A DNA stretch of 47,615 nt from Streptomyces sp. JJ38 (GCF_019303475.1 NZ_JABLSI010000058.1:1-47615); one strand, 5' to 3'. Counted from the stretch's first letter, positions 24,012 to 32,290 are shown. Program-made: numbers and translations. Notes: generated by a model not told the origin, from the letters alone.

Positions 24012-24818
24012 TCAGGGCTGCGCGCGCCGCCCGCGCGTACCGGGCGTGGGCTGTGCCGTGGCAGCCGACGGGGCTTCCGTCGGAGTGGCCTCCGCGACGA
24101 CGGCACCACCGGCGGCGGCCGGACCGGCGGCTGCGGTGACGGCAGCACTCGCGGTTCCGGCGGCGGCAGCACTGGCGGCTCCGGCGGCGGCACGGCCGTT
24201 CTCGCGGCGCGCCCGCCAGAGCTCGACGATGATCGGGATCACCGACAGGAAGACGATGCCGAGCAGGATGGGCTCGATGTTGTCGCGCACGAACGCGATC
24301 TGGCCGAGCATCGCCCCGAGCACGGTGACGCCGGCCCCCCACAGCACGCCGCCCACGACGTTGAACGTGACGAAGGTGCGGTAGTTCATCCGGCTGACCC
24401 CGGCGATGATCGGCGTGAACGTCCGCACGATGGGCACGAAGCGGGCCAGGACGATCGACTTGGGGCCGTGCTTCTCGAAGAACGCGTGCGCCTTCGTCAC
24501 GTTCTCCTGCTTGAACAGACGCGAGTCCGGGCGGCGGAAGAGCGCGGGCCCCACCTTGCGCCCGAAGAGGTAGCCCACCTGGTCGCCCGCCACGGCGGCG
24601 ATGACGATCAGCGTGCACACCAGCCACAGCGGGTAGTGCAGGTACTGGTCGGTGGCCACCAGCAGCCCGGTGGTGAAGAGCAGCGAGTCCCCGGGGAGGA
24701 AGAAGCCGATCAGCAGCCCGGACTCCGCGAAGACGATGACGAGGATGCCGATGAGACCGAAGGTGGCGATCAGGTAGTCCGGGTCGAGCCAGCTCGGTCC
24801 GAGCGCGAGTGAGGTCAC
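24012..24818 (-). CDS. DedA-family membrane protein
   Basis: The 268-residue integral membrane protein matches the DedA (SNARE-associated, VTT) family: E-S-G-L-L-I-G-F-F-L-P-G-D-S-L-L, then G-D-Q-V-G-Y-L-F-G-R-K-V-G, R-F-V-P-I-V-R-T-F-T-P and G-x-x-x-M-N-Y-R-x-F. These proteins are linked to membrane homeostasis and lipid-carrier scrambling. After the last helix the final ~60 residues are an Ala/Thr/Pro low-complexity tail, longer than usual. GTG 24818 has GAGGAC 7 nt upstream. Its stop is 69 bp from that of the convergent permease gene. Confidence 0.92.
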   Translation of the reverse strand: MTSLALGPSWLDPDYLIATFGLIGILVIVFAESGLLIGFFLPGDSLLFTTGLLVATDQYLHYPLWLVCTLIVIAAVAGDQVGYLFGRKVGPALFRRPDSRLFKQENVTKAHAFFEKHGPKSIVLARFVPIVRTFTPIIAGVSRMNYRTFVTFNVVGGVLWGAGVTVLGAMLGQIAFVRDNIEPILLGIVFLSVIPIIVELWRARRENGRAAAGAASAAAAGTASAAVTAAAGPAAAGGAVVAEATPTEAPSAATAQPTPGTRGRRAQP

Positions 24819-25242
24819 GGGGCAAGTCCTCGGTCGGGGCGCTTCGCGCGCGGGGGCGGGAGAGGGAGGGCACCGAGAATACGCGCCGGGTCACCGGGCG
24901 CCGGAATCTCGGCGTCCGCAACCCTACGCGCCCGGCGGCCGGGCCAGTGGCGGTCCGGGGCCGCGCCTTCTCTCACCGTACGCGCCGACCGGGGGCTCCC
25001 GCCCCGGTCGTGTGGCCGCCCGGCCCGTGCGTGCCGGTCTCATCCCCCATCCGCGCTGCCGCTTTTCGGGGATTCGGACCGGGTGTCCGTAATGGGCGGG
25101 GCTCGTGTGGGGGAATTGTGTGACAACCGTTCCCCTCCGCGCGTTCGGCGGCTACGTTGCCTCGCAGCGCGCGTCCGTAACGCGGACAACAATCCCCCGC
25201 CGTCGAACAGCCACCCGCCGTACCCGTCGGAAGGACCTGTCT
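24819..25242. other. Divergent intergenic region
   Basis: This 424-bp stretch separates the DedA gene from the M28 peptidase gene and must hold both promoters. The part near 25100-25200 is lower in GC. I see no convincing gene, repeat or hairpin in it. Confidence 0.5.
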
Positions 25243-26832
25243 GTGCCCGCTTCGCCCAAGATCAGACGACGCACCATCGCGGCGATCGCCGCGGCCACCG
25301 TGGCCACCCCGCTGCTGCTCACCGCCACCGCCACCTCCGCCTCGGCGAAGCCGGACACGTCGGACCAGGGCGACCGGCTCGCCCGCAAGCTGGTGGAGGA
25401 GACCACGGGCGAGAACGCCTTCCGGCACATGGAGGTCTTCCAGGCCATCGCCGACCGGAACGGCGACAACCGTGCGGCCGGCAGCAAGGGCTACGACCAG
25501 TCGGCCAAGTACGCGGGAACGCTGCTCAGGGCGGCCGGCTACGACGTCACCTACCAGGAGTTCGACTTCACCTACCGCGAGACGGTCGCGGAGAAGCTCA
25601 CGATGCTCTCGCCCGAGCAGCGTGACATCCCGATCAGCCTGATGACGTACACCCGCAGCACGCCCGAGGGGGGCATCGAGGGTTCCGTCGCCGAGGTCCC
25701 GGTCGACGAGGACGGCACCACCGGCTGCACGCTCGACGACTACGCGGCCGGCGACTTCACCGGCAAGATCGCCCTCATCCGGCGCGGTGGCTGCACCTTC
25801 GCCGACAAGCAGAAGTACGCCGCGGAGGCCGGCGCGATCGGCGCGATCATCTACAACCACTCCGACGGCGCGCTGAACGGCACCCTCGGGGACCCGAACG
25901 TCGGCGTCGTCCCGACCGGCGGGATCACCAAGGCGGACGGCGAGGCCCTGTCCGACGCGGTCGCGGCGGGGGAGGTGACCGTCATCCTGGAGATCATCGA
26001 GTACCAGGACGAGCGGAGCACCACCAACGTCATCGCCGAGACCCGCGGCGGCGACGAGGACAACGTCGTCATGGTGGGCGCGCACCTGGACTCCGTCGCC
26101 GGCGGCCCGGGCATCAACGACAACGGCTCCGGCTCGGCCGGTGTGTTGGAGGCGGCCCTCCAGTACGCCAAGGTGACCAAGCAGTGGCACCACCGCACGG
26201 ACCACCCCAAGCAGCCGAAGAACAAGGTGCGCTTCGTGCTGTGGGGCGCCGAGGAGCTGGGTCTGCTGGGGTCCGAGCACTACGTCGCGGACCTGTCCGA
26301 GGAAGAGCGCGAGGGCATCGCCCTCTACCTCAACTTCGACATGATCGCCTCGCCGAACTACGGCCTGTTCGTCTACGACGGTGACGACTCGGACGGCATC
26401 GGCGCTCCGGCGGGCCCCGAGGGGTCGGCGCAGATCGAGCACGGGATCAACGAGTTCATCAGGTCCCAGGGCGAGGAGCCGCGTGGGACCGACTTCTCCG
26501 GCCGCTCGGACTACGGCCCGTTCATCGCGGAGGGCATCCCCTCCGGCGGTACCTTCACCGGTGCCGAGGGCGTGAAGACCGAGGAGCAGGCGGCTCTGTG
26601 GGGCGGCGAGGCCGGCAAGGCCTACGACGAGTGCTACCACGCGGCCTGCGACACCATCGAGAACGTCAACACGCACGCGTTCGACGTCAACGTTGGAGTG
26701 ATCGCGGACGCGGTCGGCCGGTACGCCTGGGACACCTCCTCGCTCAGCGAGCCGGTGCCCTCCGTCCCGACCGGTGACGGCTCCGACGAGGGCGGCGGCC
26801 TGCACGACCACGACCACGAGGTGCTGAGCTGA
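25243..26832 (+). CDS. Secreted M28-family zinc aminopeptidase with PA domain
   Basis: The 529-residue product has a classical signal peptide ending near residue 38 (A-T-S-A-S-A). A PA (protease-associated) domain is inserted around 130-235 (R-G-G-C-T-F-A-D-K). The M28 core gives zinc ligands and catalytic residues in order: His281 and Asp293 (G-A-H-L-D, N-D-N-G-S-G), Glu337-Glu338 (A-E-E-L-G), Asp366 (N-F-D-M) and His466 (C-Y-H-A-A-C-D). It resembles the Streptomyces griseus aminopeptidase group, which removes large hydrophobic N-terminal residues, but is longer because of the PA insert. The C terminus is Gly/Asp/His-rich. GTG 25243 is preceded by GGAAGGA. Confidence 0.92.
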   Translation: MPASPKIRRRTIAAIAAATVATPLLLTATATSASAKPDTSDQGDRLARKLVEETTGENAFRHMEVFQAIADRNGDNRAAGSKGYDQSAKYAGTLLRAAGYDVTYQEFDFTYRETVAEKLTMLSPEQRDIPISLMTYTRSTPEGGIEGSVAEVPVDEDGTTGCTLDDYAAGDFTGKIALIRRGGCTFADKQKYAAEAGAIGAIIYNHSDGALNGTLGDPNVGVVPTGGITKADGEALSDAVAAGEVTVILEIIEYQDERSTTNVIAETRGGDEDNVVMVGAHLDSVAGGPGINDNGSGSAGVLEAALQYAKVTKQWHHRTDHPKQPKNKVRFVLWGAEELGLLGSEHYVADLSEEEREGIALYLNFDMIASPNYGLFVYDGDDSDGIGAPAGPEGSAQIEHGINEFIRSQGEEPRGTDFSGRSDYGPFIAEGIPSGGTFTGAEGVKTEEQAALWGGEAGKAYDECYHAACDTIENVNTHAFDVNVGVIADAVGRYAWDTSSLSEPVPSVPTGDGSDEGGGLHDHDHEVLS

Positions 26833-26943
26833 TCCCGCTCGCCTCTCCCACGGCGTGGGCGCTGGAACGATTCCTCACTTCCGGTGCCCGCGCCGTGCGC
26901 GTCGCCCCGCGTGGGCGCCCTGCGCGACCCGCCGGGGCTCGCG

Positions 26944-26960
26944 GGTGACGTCACGTCACC
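26944..26960. promoter_or_regulatory. 17-nt perfect palindrome
   Basis: GGTGACGTCACGTCACC is perfectly symmetrical around one base. It lies 103 bp upstream of the 27063 start and 112 bp after the M28 stop, a reasonable operator position. No regulator gene is adjacent. Confidence 0.4.
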
Positions 26961-27062
26961 GGCGCACGCGGCGGCGCCCGTGACGGCGCACTCACCCGGG
27001 CGCCGGATTTCCCGGGTGGCGCGAGGCTGCGCCGCGCGCCACCCGCCCGGTAGGCTTTCCGT

Positions 27063-27365
27063 GTGATCTTCAAGCGAATCGGAAACGGTCGGCCGTATCC
27101 CGATCATGGCCGGGACAGCACCCGGCAGTGGGCGGACGTGGCCCCGCGCCCGGTGCGCCTGGATCAGCTCGTCACCACCAAGGGCCAGCTCGATCTGGAG
27201 ACGCTCCTCGCGGAGGACTCGACGTTCTACGGCGACCTGTTCGCCCACGTCGTGAAGTGGCGGGGTGACCTCTACCTGGAGGACGGGCTGCACCGCGCGG
27301 TACGCGCGGCGCTCCAGCAGCGCCAGGTGCTGCACGCCCGGGTGCTCGAGTTGGACGAGCACTGA
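27063..27365 (+). CDS. Small conserved actinobacterial protein (VapB-like / ParB-like)
   Basis: The 100-residue protein is highly conserved in Streptomyces as I recall it, and homologues are often labelled VapB-type antitoxins, although no toxin gene lies beside it. The sequence has the look of a minimal ParB/Srx-like fold: P-V-R-L-D-Q-L, a central helix, and the G-L-H-R-A-V-R-A-A motif near the end (compare the D-G-x-H-R box of ParB-like proteins). It is compact and cytoplasmic. It starts with GTG 27063 and precedes the LytR_C gene by 98 bp on the same strand. The function is unknown and the antitoxin label is doubtful. Confidence 0.75.
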   Translation: MIFKRIGNGRPYPDHGRDSTRQWADVAPRPVRLDQLVTTKGQLDLETLLAEDSTFYGDLFAHVVKWRGDLYLEDGLHRAVRAALQQRQVLHARVLELDEH

Positions 27366-27463
27366 CCCTTTTCCCGTAGCGCGATGCCCCTTTCGGGGTG
27401 TCCCGTGAACGATGCGTAAGTCATCCTGTACTCACATCGGCCCGGCGGCGATACCCTTCGGCC

Positions 27464-28129
27464 ATGAGCATGCTGACGCCCCCTGAACTGGGCGGGGAGT
27501 ACCGCATCACGGGTGACCGCTACCCGCGCATGCGGCGCCGTCGCGGCCGGCACCGGATCGTGCTGGGCAGCCTCGCCGCCGTCACCGCACTCGGGTTGGC
27601 GTCCTGGGGCACGCTGGAGCTCATCTCCGTCTTCTCCGGGAACTCGACCCCGCTCGGCGCGGCGCACGCGGCTGGCTGCGCCCCGACCCCGACGGCCTCC
27701 GCCGGGGGGCGGGACACCGAGCCGGTCGCCGTGGCGAAGGTGGCGGAGCCGAAGGCCGTCACGGTCAACGTCCTCAACGCCACCACGCGCACCGGGCTGG
27801 CCCAGGACACGGCGGACGCGTTGGAGAAACGTGGCTTCACGATCGGCGCCGTCGACAACGCGCCCCCGGAGCTGGACGGCAAGGTGAAGGCGACGGGGCT
27901 GCTCATCGGCACCGAGCAGGCCGAGAAGGACGGCGCGTTCGCCCTGCTGAGCGCCCACGTCGCGAAGGCCGACACCCGGACGGACGCCGCCCGCGCCGGC
28001 GACGCCGCGACCAGCGTCGACCTCATCCTCGGCGACGCCTTCAACGGGCTGGCCGCGCCGAAGGCTGCCGCCAAGGCCCTCACCGCGCTCACCGAGCCGG
28101 CCCCGAAGCCCTCGCAGACCGACTGCTGA
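27464..28129 (+). CDS. LytR C-terminal-domain membrane protein
   Basis: The 221-residue protein has a basic N terminus (R-M-R-R-R-R-G-R-H-R), one membrane helix (about 33-58) and an extracytoplasmic LytR_C domain (about 98-200): V-N-V-L-N-A-T-T-R-T-G-L-A, then A-L-E-K-R-G-F-T-I-G and D-L-I-L-G-D-A-F. The LCP catalytic domain that accompanies LytR_C in wall glycopolymer ligases is absent, so this is a stand-alone binding module at the cell surface. ATG 27464 lacks a strong ribosome binding site. A strong terminator lies between it and the convergent upp gene. Confidence 0.88.
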   Translation: MSMLTPPELGGEYRITGDRYPRMRRRRGRHRIVLGSLAAVTALGLASWGTLELISVFSGNSTPLGAAHAAGCAPTPTASAGGRDTEPVAVAKVAEPKAVTVNVLNATTRTGLAQDTADALEKRGFTIGAVDNAPPELDGKVKATGLLIGTEQAEKDGAFALLSAHVAKADTRTDAARAGDAATSVDLILGDAFNGLAAPKAAAKALTALTEPAPKPSQTDC

Positions 28130-28185
28130 CTCCGGAGGCCGCCAGGCTCCGGGGCCGCCGGCTCCGGGCTGCCCGGCCTTCCAGG

Positions 28186-28222
28186 GGTTGCTCCCGGAGG
28201 CTTTCAGGGTTGCTCCCGGAGG
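28186..28222. repeat. 15-bp direct repeat before the terminator
   Basis: GGTTGCTCCCGGAGG occurs at 28186-28200 and 28208-28222, 22 bp apart. The second copy runs into the left arm of the terminator hairpin. Confidence 0.6.
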
Positions 28223-28261
28223 GCTGACCCCGGCCCCGAGGGCCCGGGGTCAGCCCTCCGG
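28216..28261. terminator. Bidirectional terminator between the LytR_C gene and upp
   Basis: CCGGAGGGCTGACCCCGG and CCGGGGTCAGCCCTCCGG form a perfect 18-bp stem with a 10-nt loop. It lies 6 bp from the upp stop and 86 bp from the LytR_C stop and can serve both convergent genes. Confidence 0.88.
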
Positions 28262-28266
28262 CGCCG

Positions 28267-28902
28267 TCAGTCCGCCGAGCCGTACATGCGGTCGCCCGCG
28301 TCACCGAGCCCGGGCACGATGTAGCCGTTCTCGTTGAGCCGCTCGTCGACGGCGGCCGTCACCACCGTCACCGGTGTACCGGCCAGCTCGCGCTCCATCA
28401 GCTCCACGCCCTCCGGAGCGGCGAGCAGGCAGAGGGCGGTGACGTCGTCGGCTCCGCGCGAGATCAGCTCCTTGATGGCCGCGACGAGCGTGCCGCCGGT
28501 CGCGAGCATCGGGTCGAGCACGTAGACCTGACGCCCGGAGAGCTCGTCCGGCATCCGCGTCGCGTAGGTGGACGCCTGCAGGGTCTCCTCGTCCCGGATC
28601 ATGCCGAGGAAGCCCACCTCGGCGGTCGGGAGCAGCCGGACCATGCCTTCGAGCATGCCCAGCCCGGCGCGCAGGATCGGCACGACCAGCGGCCGCGGGC
28701 GGGAGAGCCGCACGCCCGTGGTGGCGGTGACCGGGGTGGTGATGTCCACCTGCTCGGTGCGCACGTCCCGGGTGGCCTCGTAGGCCAGCAGCGTGACCAG
28801 CTCGTCGGCGAGGCGACGGAAGGTCGGGGAGTCCGTGCGCTGGTCACGCAGGGTGGTGAGTTTGTGTGCGACGAGGGGGTGGTCGACGACGTGGGTCCGC
28901 AT
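28267..28902 (-). CDS. upp: Uracil phosphoribosyltransferase
   Basis: Upp converts uracil and PRPP to UMP in pyrimidine salvage. The 211-residue product has all family marks: M-R-T-H-V-V-D-H-P-L at the start, R-A-G-L-G-M at the dimer/active region, the PRPP loop Y-V-L-D-P-M-L-A-T-G-G-T, and the uracil-binding end E-N-G-Y-I-V-P-G-L-G-D-A-G-D-R. Length is typical. ATG 28902 is chosen over in-frame upstream starts because the family begins at M-R-T/x-H. It is transcribed divergently from the small gene at 28976. Confidence 0.96.
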   Translation of the reverse strand: MRTHVVDHPLVAHKLTTLRDQRTDSPTFRRLADELVTLLAYEATRDVRTEQVDITTPVTATTGVRLSRPRPLVVPILRAGLGMLEGMVRLLPTAEVGFLGMIRDEETLQASTYATRMPDELSGRQVYVLDPMLATGGTLVAAIKELISRGADDVTALCLLAAPEGVELMERELAGTPVTVVTAAVDERLNENGYIVPGLGDAGDRMYGSAD

Positions 28903-28975
28903 GCCCCCGACCTTACCGGTGGCATGAAACAGGTGTTCCGGGGAAAGTGGACGCATACGCCGGAGGTGAGGCCCC

Positions 28976-29224
28976 ATGTCCGACTCATCCGACACGCAGC
29001 GTGCCGGCGCCCGGTCCCGTGCGCGCCGGCCCGGCGGACAGCGGCCCCAGTCCGGGGACGGCGGCCTTCAGGAGCTCTCGGCCGACCCGGAGCGGCTGCG
29101 CAAGCGTGCCCTCTTCCTCCGTGAGCTGAGCGAGGCCAAGGCCCTGCGGGACCGCGTCCAGCCGCGGCGCGCCCGGGCGGCCCGGATGCGCGAGCAGATG
29201 CGGATGCGCACGTTCCGCTGGTGA
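28976..29224 (+). CDS. Small basic conserved protein
   Basis: The 82-residue product is Arg-rich and mostly helical in its second half (P-E-R-L-R-K-R-A-L-F-L-R-E-L then D-R-V-Q-P-R-R-A-R-A-A-R-M-R). GGAGGTGAG sits 5 nt upstream of ATG 28976, an excellent ribosome binding site. I recall similar small proteins next to upp in other Streptomyces. The charge suggests nucleic acid binding, but no domain is recognised. Confidence 0.7.
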   Translation: MSDSSDTQRAGARSRARRPGGQRPQSGDGGLQELSADPERLRKRALFLRELSEAKALRDRVQPRRARAARMREQMRMRTFRW

Positions 29225-29423
29225 CTTCGGAGCGGGCGCCACGGCGCCGGACGCGTGTCGCCGCCCCACACGGGCGTCGGGCACTCGGGCGATCGACGAA
29301 CGCGTGGTCCGACGCACGGCAGAAGACTCCTCCCAGGGGCGTGGTTTCTGTCACGATTCCGAGTGAGCGGGGCGTCGCCCCACTTGAGCACTCGGGAACG
29401 CTGAAACCAGTGGGAGAGTCACG

Positions 29424-29954
29424 GTGTACTTCGCCGCACTGCTCGCTCGTACCGAAGAGGGTTGGGACGCGAGCGACACGGAACTCGACAATGTGGAAAC
29501 CCTGGCCGACCTCGCCGACGTCGCCCGCGGGGCGTCCGTCGACGACGACACGGTCCTGATCTGCATCGAGCAGGAGGGCGTCTGGTTCGGCGTCGTCCGG
29601 GTGGACGACGAGGACGATCCGCGGATCTTCGTCTCCAGCGCCGCCGCCGCCGCACGCAGCGCCTACGGGGAGATCCTGCTCACCGACGAACTACTCGGCC
29701 GGGAGCCGCGCGCCGCCGAGGACCTCGACCGCCTCACCGACCTCGACGGCACGGAGGAGGGCGAGCCGGAGGACGACGGCGCCGAGCCCGAGGCGGCGGA
29801 CGACGCCCTCCCGGAGGGCCCCGTCGGCGATGCGGAGCTGCTGGCGGACCTGGGCCTGAGCGCCGAGGACGTCGTCCTGCTCTCCGCCGACGAGGCGATG
29901 GCCCAGATCGCCGAGTCGCTGGGCTGCGCGGACGTCCTGGAGGCCGTGCGGTAG
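29424..29954 (+). CDS. tRNA adenosine deaminase-associated protein
   Basis: The 176-residue acidic protein begins M-Y-F-A-A-L-L-A-R and contains V-L-I-C-I-E-Q-E-G-V-W-F-G-V-V-R-V and E-I-L-L-T-D-E-L-L-G, the features of the actinobacterial family named for its position before tadA. A very acidic linker (Glu/Asp/Pro, about 108-136) separates two parts; the second (D-L-G-L-S then A-Q-I-A-E-S-L-G-C-A-D) is helical. GTG 29424 is preceded by GGGAGAG. It is 156 bp upstream of tadA on the same strand. The molecular role is not established. Confidence 0.85.
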   Translation: MYFAALLARTEEGWDASDTELDNVETLADLADVARGASVDDDTVLICIEQEGVWFGVVRVDDEDDPRIFVSSAAAAARSAYGEILLTDELLGREPRAAEDLDRLTDLDGTEEGEPEDDGAEPEAADDALPEGPVGDAELLADLGLSAEDVVLLSADEAMAQIAESLGCADVLEAVR

Positions 29955-30110
29955 CCGAGGCCGTCCACCGGGCGGGGGCGTTCTGCCCGCGTGCCCGGGT
30001 GACGACCGGGGCCGCGCGGTGACCGGCACGGTGACCGGCGCCGTGCGCGCCGGGGACGCGCATGCCGAACCCGTGCGGTGGCGGCCGCGGTGGGCGGGGA
30101 CACTGAGGGC

Positions 30111-30626
30111 ATGCCCGTCCCCGCCGCAGACCCCGTCCGTGACCCCTGGCTCCCCGCGATGCGGCTCGCCCTGGCCGAGGCGGGCCGCGCCCCGGCCATC
30201 GGCGACGTCCCCGTGGGCGCCGTCGTCCTCGGCCCGGACGGGACGACGGTGCTGGGGCGCGGTCACAACGAGCGGGAGGCGACGGGCGACCCGACCGCCC
30301 ACGCGGAGGTCCTCGCCCTGCGGGCCGCGGCCCGGGAGGTCGGCGCCTGGCGGCTGACGGGCTGCACGCTGGTCGTGACGCTGGAGCCGTGCACCATGTG
30401 CGCGGGCGCGCTCGTCCTGGCCCGGGTGGACCGCGTCGTCTACGGGGCGCGGGACGCCAAGGCGGGCGCGGCCGGCTCCCTGTGGGACGTCGTCCGCGAC
30501 CGACGGCTCAACCACCGCCCCGAGGTCGTCCCCGGGGTCCTCGCATCCGAGTGCGGCGCCCTGCTGACGGCGTTCTTCCGGGAGCGGCCGGGAACCGATT
30601 TCGGTCCCGGCCCGGCCGTGGGCTAA
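30111..30626 (+). CDS. tadA: tRNA-specific adenosine deaminase
   Basis: TadA converts A34 to inosine in tRNA-Arg(ACG). The 171-residue product has the deaminase zinc motifs H-A-E (His64 ligand, Glu66 proton shuttle) and P-C-T-M-C (Cys94, Cys97). Other family elements are V-P-V-G-A-V-V, G-H-N-x-R-E, and Y-G-A-R-D-A-K-A-G-A-A-G. The C terminus is slightly extended. ATG 30111 is the best start; it has GAGGG within 3-8 nt. A tRNA-Ser gene begins only 10 bp after the stop codon. Confidence 0.94.
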   Translation: MPVPAADPVRDPWLPAMRLALAEAGRAPAIGDVPVGAVVLGPDGTTVLGRGHNEREATGDPTAHAEVLALRAAAREVGAWRLTGCTLVVTLEPCTMCAGALVLARVDRVVYGARDAKAGAAGSLWDVVRDRRLNHRPEVVPGVLASECGALLTAFFRERPGTDFGPGPAVG

Positions 30627-30636
30627 GCTCTCTCTC

Positions 30637-30723
30637 GGTAGCGTGTCCGAGCGGCCGAAGGAGCTCGCCTCGAAAGCGAGTGAGGGGGCAACTCCTCCGT
30701 GGGTTCAAATCCCACCGCTACCG
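30637..30723 (+). tRNA. tRNA-Ser (anticodon CGA)
   Basis: The acceptor stem GGTAGCG pairs with CGCTACC, with G as discriminator base. The anticodon stem CTCGC/GCGAG encloses the loop CTCGAAA, giving anticodon CGA. A long variable arm (AGGGGGCAACTCCT region) marks a class II serine tRNA, and the T arm has GTGGG-TTCAAAT-CCCAC. No CCA is encoded. The 87-nt length fits. Confidence 0.97.
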
Positions 30724-30730
30724 CTCTCCG

Positions 30731-30762
30731 CGAAGGGCCGGGCCTCTGGGTCCGGCCCTTCG
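30731..30762 (+). terminator. Terminator after tRNA-Ser
   Basis: CGAAGGGCCGG and CCGGCCCTTCG form a perfect 11-bp stem with a 10-nt loop, 7 bp after the tRNA. A 16-bp tandem duplication (TTCGTCGTGCCTGGGC) follows. Confidence 0.8.
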
Positions 30763-30790
30763 TCGTGCCTGGGCTTCGTCGTGCCTGGGC
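30759..30790. repeat. 16-bp tandem duplication
   Basis: TTCGTCGTGCCTGGGC is present twice in immediate succession just after the tRNA terminator; the right arm of the hairpin supplies its first bases. Confidence 0.6.
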
Positions 30791-30976
30791 TTCGCCGACG
30801 AAGGACCGTCCCCGCCGCGGGAGCCGACCCGGCCGCGGGCCTCGTGTGCCGACCGAGGAAGGGGTGGGCAGGGGGAGGCCCTCGAACGGACAGACGGTTA
30901 GACTCTCGCGACTGCGCTCAGGGGACGCGGACGACTCGCGGCGGTGCGGTCCTGGGGCCTGGGAGGGGCGAGACGC

Positions 30977-31138
30977 GTGGATATCAAGAAGGTCATCCTG
31001 GTTTCTCTCTCCATTTTCGTGGCCTACACGATCATCACGTCGCCCGACCGCTCGGCGGAGCTGGTGGGCGTCGGGTTCGAGGGCATATCGAACGCCGCCA
31101 AGGGGATCGGCGAGTTCATGACGGAGCTTGTCAACTGA
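30977..31138 (+). CDS. Small single-span membrane protein (53 aa)
   Basis: From GTG 30977, with GGGAGGGG 6-13 nt upstream, the frame encodes M-D-I-K-K followed by a hydrophobic helix (residues 6-21) and an amphipathic C-terminal helix (G-I-S-N-A-A-K-G-I-G-E-F). It is compact with good codon use. I recall close counterparts upstream of the sigma genes in other Streptomyces. The role is unknown. Confidence 0.7.
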   Translation: MDIKKVILVSLSIFVAYTIITSPDRSAELVGVGFEGISNAAKGIGEFMTELVN

Positions 31139-31145
31139 CGCTCGG

Positions 31146-31187
31146 CCGAACGGCCCTGTGGTGAACCGGACGGCGCGGTCCGTTCGG
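31146..31187 (+). terminator. Terminator after the small membrane protein
   Basis: CCGAACGG and CCGTTCGG are inverted, with inner pairing in the GGAC-GGCGC-GGTCC region. A run of six T follows at 31208-31213, unusual in this genome. Confidence 0.5.
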
Positions 31188-31277
31188 TTGCACGGTCACC
31201 AACACGGTTTTTTGTGGTGCTTGCACAGAGATGACTCTGATTGTGATGCTATGACCGCTTTTGCCGGATGAGAGACC

Positions 31278-32090
31278 GTGAAGGGGTGTGGTCGAAAGGT
31301 GACGGCGACTCAGGCCGGCGAGAGCCGCAGCGCTCGGACCCGAGCGCTGACTCAGGTGCTCTTCGAGCGGCTGGCCGCACAGGAACCGGGCACGCCCGAG
31401 CACGACCGGGTGCGGGCGGCGCTGATCGAGACCAACATCCCGCTCGTCCGCTACGTCGCCTCGCGGTTCCGGCACCGCAACGAGCCGATGGAGGACGTCG
31501 TCCAGGTCGGCACCATCGGCCTGATCAACGCGATCGACCGGTTCGACCCGGAGCGCGGCGTACAGTTCCCCACCTTCGCGATGCCGACGATCGTCGGCGA
31601 GATCCGGCGGTACTTCCGGGACAACGTGCGCACCGTCCACGTCCCGCGCCGGCTGCACGAGATGTGGGCACAGGTGAGCGCGGTCGGTGAGGACCTGACG
31701 GTCCTTCACGGCCGCAATCCGACGATCGCCGAGATCGCCGAACGGCTCGGCGTCACCGAGGAGGAGGTGCTCGCCTGCATGGAGGCGGGCCGCGCCTACC
31801 GGGCGACGTCACTGGAGGCCGCCCAGGAGCGGGACGACGGGCTGCCCGGGCTGATCGACCGGCTCGGGTACGAGGACCCGGCGCTGGCGGGCGTCGAGCA
31901 TCGCGACCTCGTCCGTCACCTGCTCGTGCAGTTGCCCGAGCGGGAACAGCGCATCCTGCTGTTGCGCTACTACAGCAATCTGACCCAGTCACAGATCAGC
32001 GCCGAGCTGGGGGTGTCGCAGATGCACGTGTCCCGGCTGCTCTCCCGGAGCTTCGCCCGTCTGCGCGCCGCAAACACCATCGACGCTTAA
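31278..32090 (+). CDS. SigB/SigF-family RNA polymerase sigma factor (first of two)
   Basis: The 270-residue sigma factor has region 2 (N-I-P-L-V-R-Y-V-A-S-R-F, then V-G-T-I-G-L-I-N-A-I-D-R-F, and F-P-T-F-A-M-P-T-I-V-G-E-I), region 3 (I-A-E-R-L-G-V-T-E-E-E) and region 4 with a helix-turn-helix (Q-S-Q-I-S-A-E-L-G-V-S-Q-M-H-V-S-R-L-L). This is the stress and development group that anti-sigma factors usually control; no anti-sigma gene lies beside it. GTG 31278 is used, with GTG 31299 possible. By synteny with S. coelicolor, as I remember it, this and the next gene correspond to sigF and sigN, but I cannot decide which is which. Confidence 0.9.
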   Translation: MKGCGRKVTATQAGESRSARTRALTQVLFERLAAQEPGTPEHDRVRAALIETNIPLVRYVASRFRHRNEPMEDVVQVGTIGLINAIDRFDPERGVQFPTFAMPTIVGEIRRYFRDNVRTVHVPRRLHEMWAQVSAVGEDLTVLHGRNPTIAEIAERLGVTEEEVLACMEAGRAYRATSLEAAQERDDGLPGLIDRLGYEDPALAGVEHRDLVRHLLVQLPEREQRILLLRYYSNLTQSQISAELGVSQMHVSRLLSRSFARLRAANTIDA

Positions 32091-32290
32091 TCAGTTCGAG
32101 GGACACACGCGTGGGTTGCGCCGGGATGGCGGTGTGCTGTTTTATCGACATGGCGCTACGTCGTGTTGCTGACTTGTGACATTCTGCAAGAACCGCGTTT
32201 GCCGTGGCGGCACCGCCGGTATTGAGCTGAAGGTGCGCCCCTCGCGTGCGAGGGAGCCGCTGCGACCCGTCCGCGACCCAAGGGGGTGGC

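Noticed and set aside
30637..30723. tRNA-Ser as the attachment site of an integrated element
   Set aside because: No integrase and no repeated 3' end of the tRNA is found downstream; the flanking genes are conserved chromosomal genes.
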